Shown here: piece by piece, positions 8,337 through 16,428 of the stretch | How positions within the stretch are numbered: the first letter of the stretch is position 1 | How the letters are laid out: each line of letters begins with the position of its first letter | DNA from: Bacteroidales bacterium 52_46 | Lineage (GTDB): Bacteria > Bacteroidota > Bacteroidia > Bacteroidales > Muribaculaceae | Length of the DNA: 64,000 bases | Reading direction: 5' to 3' | Assembly: GCA_001915385.1 (NCBI GenBank) | Contig: MNQK01000004.1 | Location: forward strand, 1-64,000 | Program-made: the position numbers and the translations under genes | Notes under the pieces: generated by a model | The model's database searches: none | What the model saw: the letters and a program-made list of their open reading frames with translations, nothing else | Told to the model about the DNA's origin: nothing

Positions 8337-9368
8337 TTAATCGGTATGGATGGCGGTTTTGATGACGCCGTCGGCGCGGTTGGCGAAGAGGTCGTAAGCG
8401 TCCTGGATACGGCTGAGAGGGTAACGGTGGGTTATCAGATGGGTTGTGTCAATCTTGCCTTCGGAAATCAGCTGCATGATTTTGTCGCAGTCGCAGGCAT
8501 CGACGCCGCCGGTCTTGAATGTCAGGTTCTTACCATACATCCATGGCAGCGGCAATATCTGTTCCTTTTCATAGAGGGCGACAATCGTGACGATGGCGTT
8601 GGGTCGTGCACAATGCCACGAGAGTTCAAACGTATCTTCACCTCCGGCGACCTCAATCACGCGGTCGGCTCCACGGCCATCAGTCAGTTCATCAAGAACT
8701 TCATCACATTCCCACGACTCGACTACATTGACACCCGGATAATGCTGCCGAACAAATTCACGACGAGTCTCATCAGCTTCGCATACCACTATTTGTCGCG
8801 GATGATACAGCTGCACACATTCCAGAGTGCACAACCCTGTCGGTCCGGCACCGATAATCAGTACCGTATCTTCCTCGGAAATTTCAGAAATCTTGGCTGC
8901 CCAATAGCCTGTTACGAGAATGTCGCCGACAAACAGCGCCTGTTCGTCGCTCACGTTATCGGGAATCGGCGTCAGTCCATTATCGGCATACGGCACGCGG
9001 ACATATTGCGCCTGACCGCCGTCGATGCGGCATCCCAACATCCATCCGCCGGAAGTGCAGTTGTTCACGCACCCCCGTTTGCAATAGAAGCACTCGCCGC
9101 AGAATGTCTCGACATTCACGGCAACCCTGTCCCCAGGCCTTACCTTGGTGACTTCCGCACCTACCGACTCAACAACACCTATCAGTTCATGCCCAACGGT
9201 GATGCCAACTTCTGCCTTAGGCACAGCCCCATGCAGAATATGCAGATCCGACGAACAGATGCTCGAAAGAGTAACTCTCACTACGGCATCTTTCGGATCC
9301 AAAATCACCGGTTTCGGTTTCTCAATCAACTCAAACCGCCCCGGAGCAGTATATGTCAATGCTTTCAT
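8337..9368 (-). CDS. Zinc-dependent alcohol dehydrogenase, copy 1
   Basis: A 343-residue medium-chain dehydrogenase/reductase. Catalytic zinc ligands are C38 and H60/E61 (SICSSDLH, VGHELIGV). The structural zinc is held by C90, C93, C96 and C104 (CGECFYCKRGCVNNC). The NAD(P)-binding fold starts at GAGPTG. The closest known activities are secondary-alcohol or 2,3-butanediol-type dehydrogenases; the substrate cannot be told. I use ATG 9368 because the protein copy at 13968-14999 starts at the same place. By manual count the two copies share about 304 of 343 residues. Confidence 0.9.
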   Translation of the reverse strand: MKALTYTAPGRFELIEKPKPVILDPKDAVVRVTLSSICSSDLHILHGAVPKAEVGITVGHELIGVVESVGAEVTKVRPGDRVAVNVETFCGECFYCKRGCVNNCTSGGWMLGCRIDGGQAQYVRVPYADNGLTPIPDNVSDEQALFVGDILVTGYWAAKISEISEEDTVLIIGAGPTGLCTLECVQLYHPRQIVVCEADETRREFVRQHYPGVNVVESWECDEVLDELTDGRGADRVIEVAGGEDTFELSWHCARPNAIVTIVALYEKEQILPLPWMYGKNLTFKTGGVDACDCDKIMQLISEGKIDTTHLITHRYPLSRIQDAYDLFANRADGVIKTAIHTD

Positions 9369-9385
9369 CTCAAATTCTTCCGTTA

Positions 9386-9800
9386 TTATTTTGACAAGAT
9401 TTCCCACCAACCGTTGCGACGACAGTTACTGCGGATTATTATTCCTTTCTCAACGAGACCTGAGATAATACTCTTGACTGTGAATGCTTGAAACTCATTC
9501 TTTTCGCCGGTAATTAAATTGCGAAAGAATCGTTCCACAAATTCAGTCGTAAGCGAGATATTCATCCACTTATATGATGCTCTTACAAGTGCATTGCGAA
9601 AACACCATGAATGTTGTGCGGGTATACCCATTCCTTTTTAGAAAATTCCACATTTCTAAGTTGACGGCAAACCCAAAATAATCCTCAAATATGCGTCGAT
9701 AGATAGGAGTAAGACCGAAAACAGTCTGCCAAGAATCATCTTTCTCCTTCTGTCCCGGTTTCCCATGGGCTATGTATTCGTCAAATTCAATCGTACCACA
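9386..9800 (-). pseudogene. Fic-family gene remnant
   Basis: The minus strand carries two pieces of a Fic (AMP-transferase) protein in different frames. The right piece, about 9640-9800, has the N-terminal pattern EYIAHGKPGQKEKDDSWQTVFGL. The left piece, 9386-9631, has the C-terminal pattern HSWCFRNALVRASYK and TTEFVERFFRNLITGEKNEF. The central catalytic HPFxxGNGR region is missing, so the gene is deleted and frameshifted. It ends 18 bases before the alcohol dehydrogenase start. Confidence 0.5.
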
Positions 9801-9944
9801 TTATTTAAATTTAATCAGTTGGGGTCTTACAATCAGTAATCAATCAACCAGTTACGAGCATTCACCACGACTCACAGCTTCCATAAACCTACTATTTCCC
9901 GATGCAGTGCGTAGACCACGTTGCCGCTCAACGGATTGCAATCC

Positions 9945-10050
9945 TTCGGGTACAAAAGCCCGAAATTGCTCCGTTTTTACCTTCTGAAAATCGCTTTTTC
10001 AGACCCTCCCGGGCCTATGTTTTTGTACCCGCAAAGATAGCGATTTTCAG
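9945..10050. repeat. Inverted GTACCC module
   Basis: TTCGGG(8 bases)CCCGAA forms a hairpin at 9945-9964 containing CGGGTACAAAA. An inverted copy, TTTTGTACCCG, lies at 10021-10031. Between them CTGAAAA/TTTTCAG (9984-9990, 9996-10002) forms a second hairpin, and GCGATTTTCAG follows at 10040. The 18 bases at 10014-10031 (minus strand) match 36352-36369 with one difference. Such sites lie near tyrosine integrases in Bacteroidetes, so this may be a former element end. Confidence 0.4.
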
Positions 10051-10068
10051 GGTAATATCCTAATTTGA

Positions 10069-10100
10069 TTTGGTCATCTCAAAGATTATTTATAACTTTG
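10069..10100 (+). promoter_or_regulatory. Bacteroidetes-type promoter of the DUF234 ATPase gene
   Basis: The -7 element TAACTTTG (10093-10100) matches TAnnTTTG, and TTTG at 10069-10072 is placed 20 bases upstream as the -33 element. Transcription should begin near 10106, inside the operator-like repeats. Confidence 0.6.
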
Positions 10101-10128
10101 TTACCGTGGTAATGATTACTGTGGTAAT
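10101..10128 (+). promoter_or_regulatory. Two tandem operator-like sites
   Basis: TTACCGTGGTAAT (10101-10113) and TTACTGTGGTAAT (10116-10128) repeat with a 15-base period. Each is a small inverted repeat (TTAC/GTAA). They lie immediately after the -7 element and 6 bases before the start codon, where a bound repressor would block transcription. No repressor gene is adjacent. Confidence 0.55.
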
Positions 10129-10133
10129 AAAAT

Positions 10134-11465
10134 ATGAAGTTCTATAATCGCACTAAGGAAATAGAGGAATTAAAGCGGATACAAGGGCGAGCCTTTGAAT
10201 CCCGGTCGAGAATGACAGTGATAACCGGTCGGCGTCGCATAGGCAAGACATCGCTTGCTCTGCGGGCTACGCAGGGGGAGTATCCTACGGTGTATCTTTT
10301 TGTAAGTCGTAAAAACGAGGCGGCTTTGTGCGAAGAGTTCGCCGGACTTATTTCATCAGCTCTCAGCTGCTATGTGCCGTCGGAAATAAAGACTTTCAAG
10401 TCGCTGTTTCAGATGATGATGGAACTTGCAAAGACTCGCAAGTTTAATCTGATTATTGATGAGTTTCAGGAATTTTTCAATGTCTATCCGTCGGTATTCA
10501 GCGATATGCAGAATATCTGGGATACATACCGCAACGATACGCATGTGAATCTTCTGCTGATGGGTTCGGTTTATTCGATGATGCACAAGATTTTTGAAAG
10601 TTATCACGAGCCGTTGTTTGGCAGAGCGGACGCTACCATACGTCTGTCCGGTTTCGGAACGGAAACCATGAAGGAAATTATGCGAGATTTCCGTCCGGAC
10701 TACACCAATGACGAACTGCTCGCTTTCTACTGCATAACCGGAGGCGTACCGAAGTATATAGAACTCTTGTGCGAGGACGCGGATTTATCGATTGAGGGGA
10801 TGTTCAACTATGTAGTCAGGGAGAACTCGCCGTTTATAGATGAAGGGCGCAACCTGCTGATAGAAGAATTCGGCAAGGACTATGGGCTATATTTCTCAGT
10901 GCTCAGCTGCATCGCAGCCGGTACGAACACTCAGGGTGCGATTGAAAGCGCATTGGGAGGTGTGACTGTGGCAGGCCATCTTAAGCGGTTGATTGAGGAT
11001 TATTCACTTATCAAGCGGGTACGTCCTATCATGTCGAAGCCGCGTTCGCAGAATGTGCAATATGAGATAACCGACAATTTCCTGAAATTCTGGTTTAACT
11101 ATTTCGACCGCAACCAGACATTGGTTGAAATGGGCAATTATGACCGCCTTCGTGAAATTGTCGTGTCAGATTATCCGACTTATTCCGGTCATATCCTTGA
11201 AAAATACTTCCGTCTCAAGATGATGGAAAGCCACGAATATATGAATATCGGCTCGTGGTGGGAGCGTAAAAAAGGCAAAGAAGCCAACGAAATAGATATA
11301 GTTGGAATCAAGGTCGATGACAAGGCTGCTGTGGTCGCAGAAGTAAAACGCCAATGCCGCAACTACGACCATAAGGCATTTATGGAGAAGGTAGAGCGCA
11401 TCAAGTCCTGTCTCCTCATGAAATATGATGTCGAGACAAAGCTATTGACTTTGGAAGATATGTGA
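10134..11465 (+). CDS. Archaeal-type AAA ATPase with C-terminal DUF234 nuclease-like domain
   Basis: A 443-residue protein. Walker A is GRRRIGKT (residues 32-39) and Walker B is NLIIDE (105-110). A winged-helix region is followed by a C-terminal DUF234 domain whose EANEIDIVG...AEVK pattern resembles a PD-(D/E)xK nuclease core. The family is widespread in archaea and Bacteroidetes with no settled function; links to defence or toxin systems have been suggested. It has its own promoter with two operator-like repeats, and 33-bp tandem repeats directly follow it. Confidence 0.85.
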   Translation: MKFYNRTKEIEELKRIQGRAFESRSRMTVITGRRRIGKTSLALRATQGEYPTVYLFVSRKNEAALCEEFAGLISSALSCYVPSEIKTFKSLFQMMMELAKTRKFNLIIDEFQEFFNVYPSVFSDMQNIWDTYRNDTHVNLLLMGSVYSMMHKIFESYHEPLFGRADATIRLSGFGTETMKEIMRDFRPDYTNDELLAFYCITGGVPKYIELLCEDADLSIEGMFNYVVRENSPFIDEGRNLLIEEFGKDYGLYFSVLSCIAAGTNTQGAIESALGGVTVAGHLKRLIEDYSLIKRVRPIMSKPRSQNVQYEITDNFLKFWFNYFDRNQTLVEMGNYDRLREIVVSDYPTYSGHILEKYFRLKMMESHEYMNIGSWWERKKGKEANEIDIVGIKVDDKAAVVAEVKRQCRNYDHKAFMEKVERIKSCLLMKYDVETKLLTLEDM

Positions 11466-11485
11466 TGACACCGGATTTAAGCTGA

Positions 11486-11584
11486 TTCGTTTGAAAAAAT
11501 GTAGCGACCCTGCAATTATTCGCTTGAAAAAATGTAACGGGGATTGATCTATTCGGTCGAAAAAGTGTAATCCTATCGGAGGAT
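11486..11584 (+). repeat. Three 33-bp tandem repeats
   Basis: Copies start at 11486, 11519 and 11552, exactly 33 bases apart. The first 20 bases are conserved (TTCGYTTGAAAAAATGTA, with the third copy more divergent) and the rest varies. They lie between the DUF234 ATPase stop and the metallophosphoesterase start. Confidence 0.6.
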
Positions 11585-11605
11585 AAACTAAAGAAAGCCC
11601 TGAAA

Positions 11606-12367
11606 ATGAAAATACAATATTGTTCCGATCTGCACATGGAGTTTCATGAGAACATGCGCTTCATGAAATCGCTGCCGCTTGAGCCGGTCGGCGATGTGCT
11701 TGTCATAGCCGGTGATGTAGGGTATCTCGTGGATTCTACCATTCCGCATCTCAAGTTCTGGAAGTGGGCATCTGAAAACTATCGTCAGGTTCTGATGATA
11801 GCCGGCAACCATGAGTTTTATAACAACGGTGATATAGCAGCGCAGGGCGATAGTTGGCAAAAGATGTTTCTGCCGAACGTTGGCTACTATCACAATAAGG
11901 TGGTACGCATCGGCAATGTCGATTTCATTCTTTCAACCCTATGGTCAAGAATACCGATTGTCGATGAGTTCTCAATCCAGAATGGCATGAACGATTATTC
12001 GCAGATTCTCTACAACAAACGTCGCTTGATTCCCCAAAACATAAACGATGAGTTTGAAAAGAACTTCGCTTTCATCCAACGGGCAGTCAAAGAGAGCGAT
12101 GCGGAGAAGATAGTTGTCGTAACTCATCATCTCCCCACGTTCTCAGCACTCAAACAAAGGCATGCCGGTGACGTACTGAACGCTGCACATGCAACTGAAC
12201 TCGGCAACTACATAGCCGACAGCCGAATCTCTGCATGGATATATGGCCATTCGCATCATCCCACCGACCTTATGATTGGCAACACCCACCTCATCAGCAA
12301 TCCACTCGGCTATGTATGCTTCGGAGAAAATACCGGCTTCAACGATTCTGCTGTGATAAGTATTTAA
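11606..12367 (+). CDS. Calcineurin-like metallophosphoesterase
   Basis: A 253-residue predicted phosphoesterase with all metal-binding motifs of the family in order: SDLHME, IAGDVG, AGNHEFY, VVTHHLP and YGHSHHP. No signal peptide, so cytoplasmic. Substrate unknown; relatives hydrolyse phosphodiesters or nucleotides. It follows the 33-bp repeats and is 27 bases upstream of a small membrane protein gene. Confidence 0.85.
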   Translation: MKIQYCSDLHMEFHENMRFMKSLPLEPVGDVLVIAGDVGYLVDSTIPHLKFWKWASENYRQVLMIAGNHEFYNNGDIAAQGDSWQKMFLPNVGYYHNKVVRIGNVDFILSTLWSRIPIVDEFSIQNGMNDYSQILYNKRRLIPQNINDEFEKNFAFIQRAVKESDAEKIVVVTHHLPTFSALKQRHAGDVLNAAHATELGNYIADSRISAWIYGHSHHPTDLMIGNTHLISNPLGYVCFGENTGFNDSAVISI

Positions 12368-12394
12368 TTAATAATAAACAAGAATAAAAAGGTC

Positions 12395-12889
12395 ATGAAT
12401 GAGATTTGGGCATGGCTTATAAATAACTCAGGCGTAATGATGGTAATACTTACAGGTATAACCATTATTATATCTATCATCTTGCAAATAAGGATAGAAA
12501 AACAGAGGAATGAGGATATCAGAGCTAGGGTACATGGGACATTAGTGAGCGATGACTTGCACACATGCCTTTGTCTAAGTAACATTGGTAAACAATGTGC
12601 TTGGAATGTTCGAATAAGCTTAAATGGCGATTTTATTGATGTATTGCCCAATCATATGAAGAATAAAGAGTATTTAAAGATACTGAATGATGAACCTGTT
12701 ATTATAGAGCCCGGGGATAAACTTTATTATTTACTTGATAGTACGAATGACTTAAAGAAATTATGCAGTGAAAAATCTTTGGAGATCTGTATTAAAGGGA
12801 GGTACTGCGACAAATATATGATAAAACAGAGAATATCAATAAACGCATTTCTTAGTCGCCCTCCATATATACTCTTTTATAAAAAATAA
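12395..12889 (+). CDS. Single-pass membrane protein of unknown function
   Basis: A 164-residue protein with one transmembrane helix at about residues 13-31 (GVMMVILTGITIIISIILQI) and a cytoplasmic domain containing a short beta-rich segment. No family is recognised. AT-rich codon use sets it and the next gene apart from the flanking dehydrogenase genes and suggests recent acquisition. It ends 13 bases before the DUF4238 gene. Confidence 0.6.
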   Translation: MNEIWAWLINNSGVMMVILTGITIIISIILQIRIEKQRNEDIRARVHGTLVSDDLHTCLCLSNIGKQCAWNVRISLNGDFIDVLPNHMKNKEYLKILNDEPVIIEPGDKLYYLLDSTNDLKKLCSEKSLEICIKGRYCDKYMIKQRISINAFLSRPPYILFYKK

Positions 12890-12902
12890 TAATCCATTGA
12901 TT

Positions 12903-13883
12903 ATGAAACAACATTATATTCCTAGATGTTATCTCAAGCGATTCTCTAATAATGAGAGAAGCATTTTTACATACGATAAATGCAAAAGTGAAAGTTACAA
13001 TGCATCGCTAATGTCAGTATGTTGTGAGGACGATCTTTACTCACTATCTAAAGAGTACGTGAAAAGTAATAATGAGAAGGGACACGGTGTTATAAATGAA
13101 TTATCAATTGAATCTGATCATTTTGCTAATACTGTAGAACCTTATTATGCTCAATTCCTAAAACAGTTAGATGAGATTATGATAGAATGGAAAACAGGGA
13201 AAGAGCATTACCGACTTCAATTCATTGAGAAAAGGGAATTAGCGTTACATATTGTAACGCAATATTTTAGATTGCCTCAAATAGGCAACTATATAGTGGA
13301 TGATTCTATTCGGACAGAACGTGCATATATTGATATGATGAAGGAATTTATGGCAAAGCAAGCGGGAGACAATGAATTTCGGAATTTAGATATAGGAATT
13401 TCATGTGAAAAAGCCGCACTTCACGCTAACCATTCTTTTCTTGATGGAGAACTTATGATGGAATTCGCAGATGCAATAGCCAAAAATATATTCATTTTTT
13501 GGACAAGTGATGCCCCTGTGTTCTATACTTCTGATTTTCCCATTGTAGTTTCACCATATGTGCAAAATGTACCACCTCTGTATATGGGTTTAGCTCAATA
13601 TGGGGGTGAATTGACTTTCCCATTATCACCAAATCTTGTTCTTTCTATATTTGACAGAGAATATTTCAAAAATAAGAAAGTATTAGATGGAAGTTTTATT
13701 CAGGCTGCAAACAAAGAAATTCGCAGGCAGAATTTTCTTAGATATATGTACGCGACACGGCATGTTTTCAGTTATAAAAATGATTTTAGCCTTATAAAAT
13801 ATATCTATACGCTTGAGGGAAAGCATCCATTTTTAGCACCAAATCATAGAACTGAAATTGTCAGCGGACTTGGGAAATATTGA
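12903..13883 (+). CDS. DUF4238 protein
   Basis: A 326-residue protein beginning with the DUF4238 hallmark HYIPRCYLKRFS, followed by IFTYDK, CCEDDLYS and a central FWTSDAPVFYTSDFPIV segment with TFPLSPNLVLSI. The ATG at 12903 is used; a TTG two codons upstream is in frame. DUF4238 proteins are scattered in accessory regions and have been linked to phage defence, but the activity is unknown. Likely co-transcribed with the preceding membrane protein. Confidence 0.8.
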   Translation: MKQHYIPRCYLKRFSNNERSIFTYDKCKSESYNASLMSVCCEDDLYSLSKEYVKSNNEKGHGVINELSIESDHFANTVEPYYAQFLKQLDEIMIEWKTGKEHYRLQFIEKRELALHIVTQYFRLPQIGNYIVDDSIRTERAYIDMMKEFMAKQAGDNEFRNLDIGISCEKAALHANHSFLDGELMMEFADAIAKNIFIFWTSDAPVFYTSDFPIVVSPYVQNVPPLYMGLAQYGGELTFPLSPNLVLSIFDREYFKNKKVLDGSFIQAANKEIRRQNFLRYMYATRHVFSYKNDFSLIKYIYTLEGKHPFLAPNHRTEIVSGLGKY

Positions 13884-13967
13884 TTCATAGATACAATCTT
13901 AAATTCTCTGTACCGAAGCTTTTTTTATTAGTTTCCTTTTTTTGAATAAGCATATTTAGAGGTGATT

Positions 13968-14999
13968 TTAGCCCGGATGGATGGCGGTTTTGATGACGCC
14001 GTCGGCGCGGATGGCGAAGAGGGTGTAGGCTTCCTGGATGCGGCTGAGTGGGTAGCGGTGGGTTATCAGATGGGTTGTGTCGAACTTCCCTTCGGAGATG
14101 AGCTGCATGATTATTTCGCAGTCGCAGGCATCGACGCCGCCGGTCTTGAACGTGAAGTTCTTGCCGTACATCCACGGCAGGGGCAATATCTGTTCTTTCT
14201 CGTAGAGGGCGACAATCGTGACGATGGCATTCGGTCGGGCGCAATGCCATGCGAGTTCAAATGTATCCTCACCTCCGGCAACCTCAATCACGCGGTCTGC
14301 ACCACGACCCTCCTTAAACTTGCAAAGGGCATCAAGACATTCTGTCGGCTCGACAACATTGACATTAGGATAATGCTGCCGCACGAAATGCCGACGGTTC
14401 TTGTCAGCCTCGCAAACGACAATATGCTGAGGGTGATAAAGTTGCACACACTCCAAAGTGCATAATCCGGTCGGACCGGCACCAATAATCAGCACAGTAT
14501 CTTCCTCGGAAATTTCAGAAATCTTGGCAGCCCAATAACCCGTAGCGAGAATATCGCCTACAAACAGAGCCTGTTCATCGCTCACGTTGTCGGGAATCGG
14601 AGTCAGACCATTGTCGGCGTAGGGTACACGGACATATTCCGCCTGACCGCCGTCGATGCGGCATCCCAGCATCCATCCGCCGGACGTGCAGTTGTTCACA
14701 TACCCTCGTTTGCAATAGAAACACTCGCCGCAGAACGTCTCTACATTCACGGCAACTCTGTCGCCCGGCTTGATCTTGGTGACCGCTGAACCGACAGCCT
14801 CCACGACTCCAACCAGTTCATGCCCCACAGTAATACCGACTTCCGCCTGAGGCACAGCCCCATGCAGAATATGAAGGTCCGACGAACAGATGCTTGAAAG
14901 AGTAACCTTCACCACAGCATCCTTAGGGCCCAAAATTTCCGGTTTCGGTTTCTCAATCAATTCAAACCGTCCCGGCGCAGTATATGTCAATGCTTTCAT
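13968..14999 (-). CDS. Zinc-dependent alcohol dehydrogenase, copy 2
   Basis: A 343-residue paralogue of the gene at 8337-9368, with the same catalytic (C38, H60, E61) and structural zinc residues (C90, C93, C96, C104) and the GAGPTG nucleotide-binding loop. Differences cluster in residues about 205-235. Both copies are on the minus strand and flank 4.6 kb of unrelated genes, so the arrangement looks like a segmental duplication or an insertion into a tandem pair. RhuM ends upstream of it with a 19-base gap. Confidence 0.9.
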   Translation of the reverse strand: MKALTYTAPGRFELIEKPKPEILGPKDAVVKVTLSSICSSDLHILHGAVPQAEVGITVGHELVGVVEAVGSAVTKIKPGDRVAVNVETFCGECFYCKRGYVNNCTSGGWMLGCRIDGGQAEYVRVPYADNGLTPIPDNVSDEQALFVGDILATGYWAAKISEISEEDTVLIIGAGPTGLCTLECVQLYHPQHIVVCEADKNRRHFVRQHYPNVNVVEPTECLDALCKFKEGRGADRVIEVAGGEDTFELAWHCARPNAIVTIVALYEKEQILPLPWMYGKNFTFKTGGVDACDCEIIMQLISEGKFDTTHLITHRYPLSRIQEAYTLFAIRADGVIKTAIHPG

Positions 15000-15018
15000 C
15001 TCAAAATCCTTTACGAAT

Positions 15019-16050
15019 TTATTCTATGTCTAAAGGGATAAGATTGTCATCGTTGAAGCGGTCGAAATCGGACTGAAAGAGTTTATCCTGAATGACGCGA
15101 TATTTCTCAAACTCAGTCTCAGCGTATTCTTTAGCTTGTTCGGCTGATACATGTCCGGCGTCAGTCAGAACGGGACGGTCGGTAAGATCAAGAAACTTGT
15201 CAATACGCTTAGCCCAGTCCTCCATTGTCATAGGAATATGACGCTTTGTCATATCTTCCGCCAAGTCAAGGAATGAGTTGACAATCCGCCCCATATCCTC
15301 CAGCTCACTCTCTTTGAGATAATTCTTGGCAATGCTGACATCCGGCTTAACAATCTTCCCGTTGGGAGCATTCTCCCATGTTGTGAGACCCATATTCTCC
15401 TTTTCAGCATTAGCCCGGTCAATTATCAGTTCAGCGGCAGTATGACCATGAACTGCGTAGTGCATCTTATTCTGCACCTTCTTGAAGAATAATCGAGTAG
15501 TGGGCGCATCACGATTGTAATCGATGCTTGTAGCGTAAATATCCGTCAGCTTCTGATAGAAACGCCGCTCGCTTAGACGTATCTCGCGGATTTCAGCCAA
15601 CAGATGCTCGAAATAGTCCTCGCCTATAAACGAGCCGTTCTCCATACGCTTCTTGTCAATCACATATCCACGGATGGCAAACTGACGCAAAATAAATGTA
15701 CACCACTGCCTAAACTGCGTGGCCCGGGTACTGTTCACCCGATACCCGACACTTATGATAGCATCAAGATTATGGAATTTCAGCTTGCGATTGACCTGAC
15801 GCTCACCCTCGGTTTGAACAACCGAGAAATACTCGGTAGTTGCCTCCTGCGCTAACTCTCCGGTCTCGTAAATATTTTTCAGATGCAGCCCGATGTTGTC
15901 AGCAGTGCAGTCAAACAACTGCGCCATAACTTTCTGCGTACACCAAACAGATTCGTTATGGTAGACAACCTGCACGCCATCTTCCTTCCCCTCAATCTGA
16001 AAGATCAGGAACTCCGCCGTACTATTTCGTATCTCAAATTTCTTCGACAT
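15019..16050 (-). CDS. RhuM family protein
   Basis: A 343-residue protein of the virulence-associated RhuM family. It shows the N-terminal VWCTQKVMAQLFDCTADNIGLHLKNI segment, the EYFSVVQTEGERQVNRKLKFHNLDAIISVGYRVNS signature and RATQFRQWCTFILRQFAIRGYVID. The family occurs in toxin-antitoxin-like settings beside Fic genes; the biochemical role is unsettled. A 60-residue Fic-like fragment lies 16 bases upstream, and a decayed second copy of the RhuM N-terminus lies at 16320-16404. Confidence 0.85.
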   Translation of the reverse strand: MSKKFEIRNSTAEFLIFQIEGKEDGVQVVYHNESVWCTQKVMAQLFDCTADNIGLHLKNIYETGELAQEATTEYFSVVQTEGERQVNRKLKFHNLDAIISVGYRVNSTRATQFRQWCTFILRQFAIRGYVIDKKRMENGSFIGEDYFEHLLAEIREIRLSERRFYQKLTDIYATSIDYNRDAPTTRLFFKKVQNKMHYAVHGHTAAELIIDRANAEKENMGLTTWENAPNGKIVKPDVSIAKNYLKESELEDMGRIVNSFLDLAEDMTKRHIPMTMEDWAKRIDKFLDLTDRPVLTDAGHVSAEQAKEYAETEFEKYRVIQDKLFQSDFDRFNDDNLIPLDIE

Positions 16051-16066
16051 AATGGTCGCAAATCAG

Positions 16067-16249
16067 TTAAAAAATCGCATTAATAATATTGTTTCTTACA
16101 GTCTGTTCAAGCATAAACTCCGACGGCTTCAACCTGTCAACATCCTGCAAGACAATCGCCATAGACCAGTTACGCGCATGTTCCTCCACTTCCAGTTCCT
16201 TGGAAGTGAGACACTGTTCAAACACCTTATATCTGTTTTCGTCTGCCAT
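16067..16249 (-). CDS. 60-residue Fic N-terminus-like or antitoxin-like protein
   Basis: A short protein, MADENRYKVFEQCLTSKELE to INAIF. The stretch ARNWSMAIVLQDVDRLKPSEF follows the W-x-x-AI-x-LQ-x-VD-x-L-x-x-S pattern seen at the start of Bacteroidetes Fic proteins, where an inhibitory helix lies. It ends directly upstream of RhuM. It could be a stand-alone antitoxin or the stump of a deleted Fic gene. Confidence 0.45.
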   Translation of the reverse strand: MADENRYKVFEQCLTSKELEVEEHARNWSMAIVLQDVDRLKPSEFMLEQTVRNNIINAIF

Positions 16250-16319
16250 AATATCATGTTTTTATCAACTGCCGAAATTTCCTCTGTTGTTTAACGTACC
16301 GCATTCATCTTGATTCGAC

Positions 16320-16404
16320 ATTACACACACCATCTTCCAATCCCTATATCTGAAAGATTAGGGACTCCGCAATGCTTTTTCAGTATCTCAAATTTCCTAT
16401 CCAT
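16320..16404 (-). pseudogene. Decayed RhuM N-terminal copy
   Basis: Reading left from ATG 16404, the sequence encodes MDRKFEILKK and stays alignable at the DNA level with the first 85 bases of the RhuM gene at 15966-16050 (shared AAATTTGAGATAC and CTTTCAGAT blocks). It runs to a stop after 27 codons. It is a remnant of a second RhuM gene. Confidence 0.5.
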
Positions 16405-16428
16405 AATTATATTGACTCTCCAAGTCGA

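Noticed and set aside
8346..9491. Long plus-strand frame of 381 residues
   Set aside because: It lies wholly opposite the well-supported alcohol dehydrogenase and has many Arg, His and Cys typical of an antisense shadow.
11486..11584. 33-bp repeats considered as a CRISPR array
   Set aside because: Repeats are directly adjacent with variable tails of about 13 bases, too short for spacers, and no cas genes are present.
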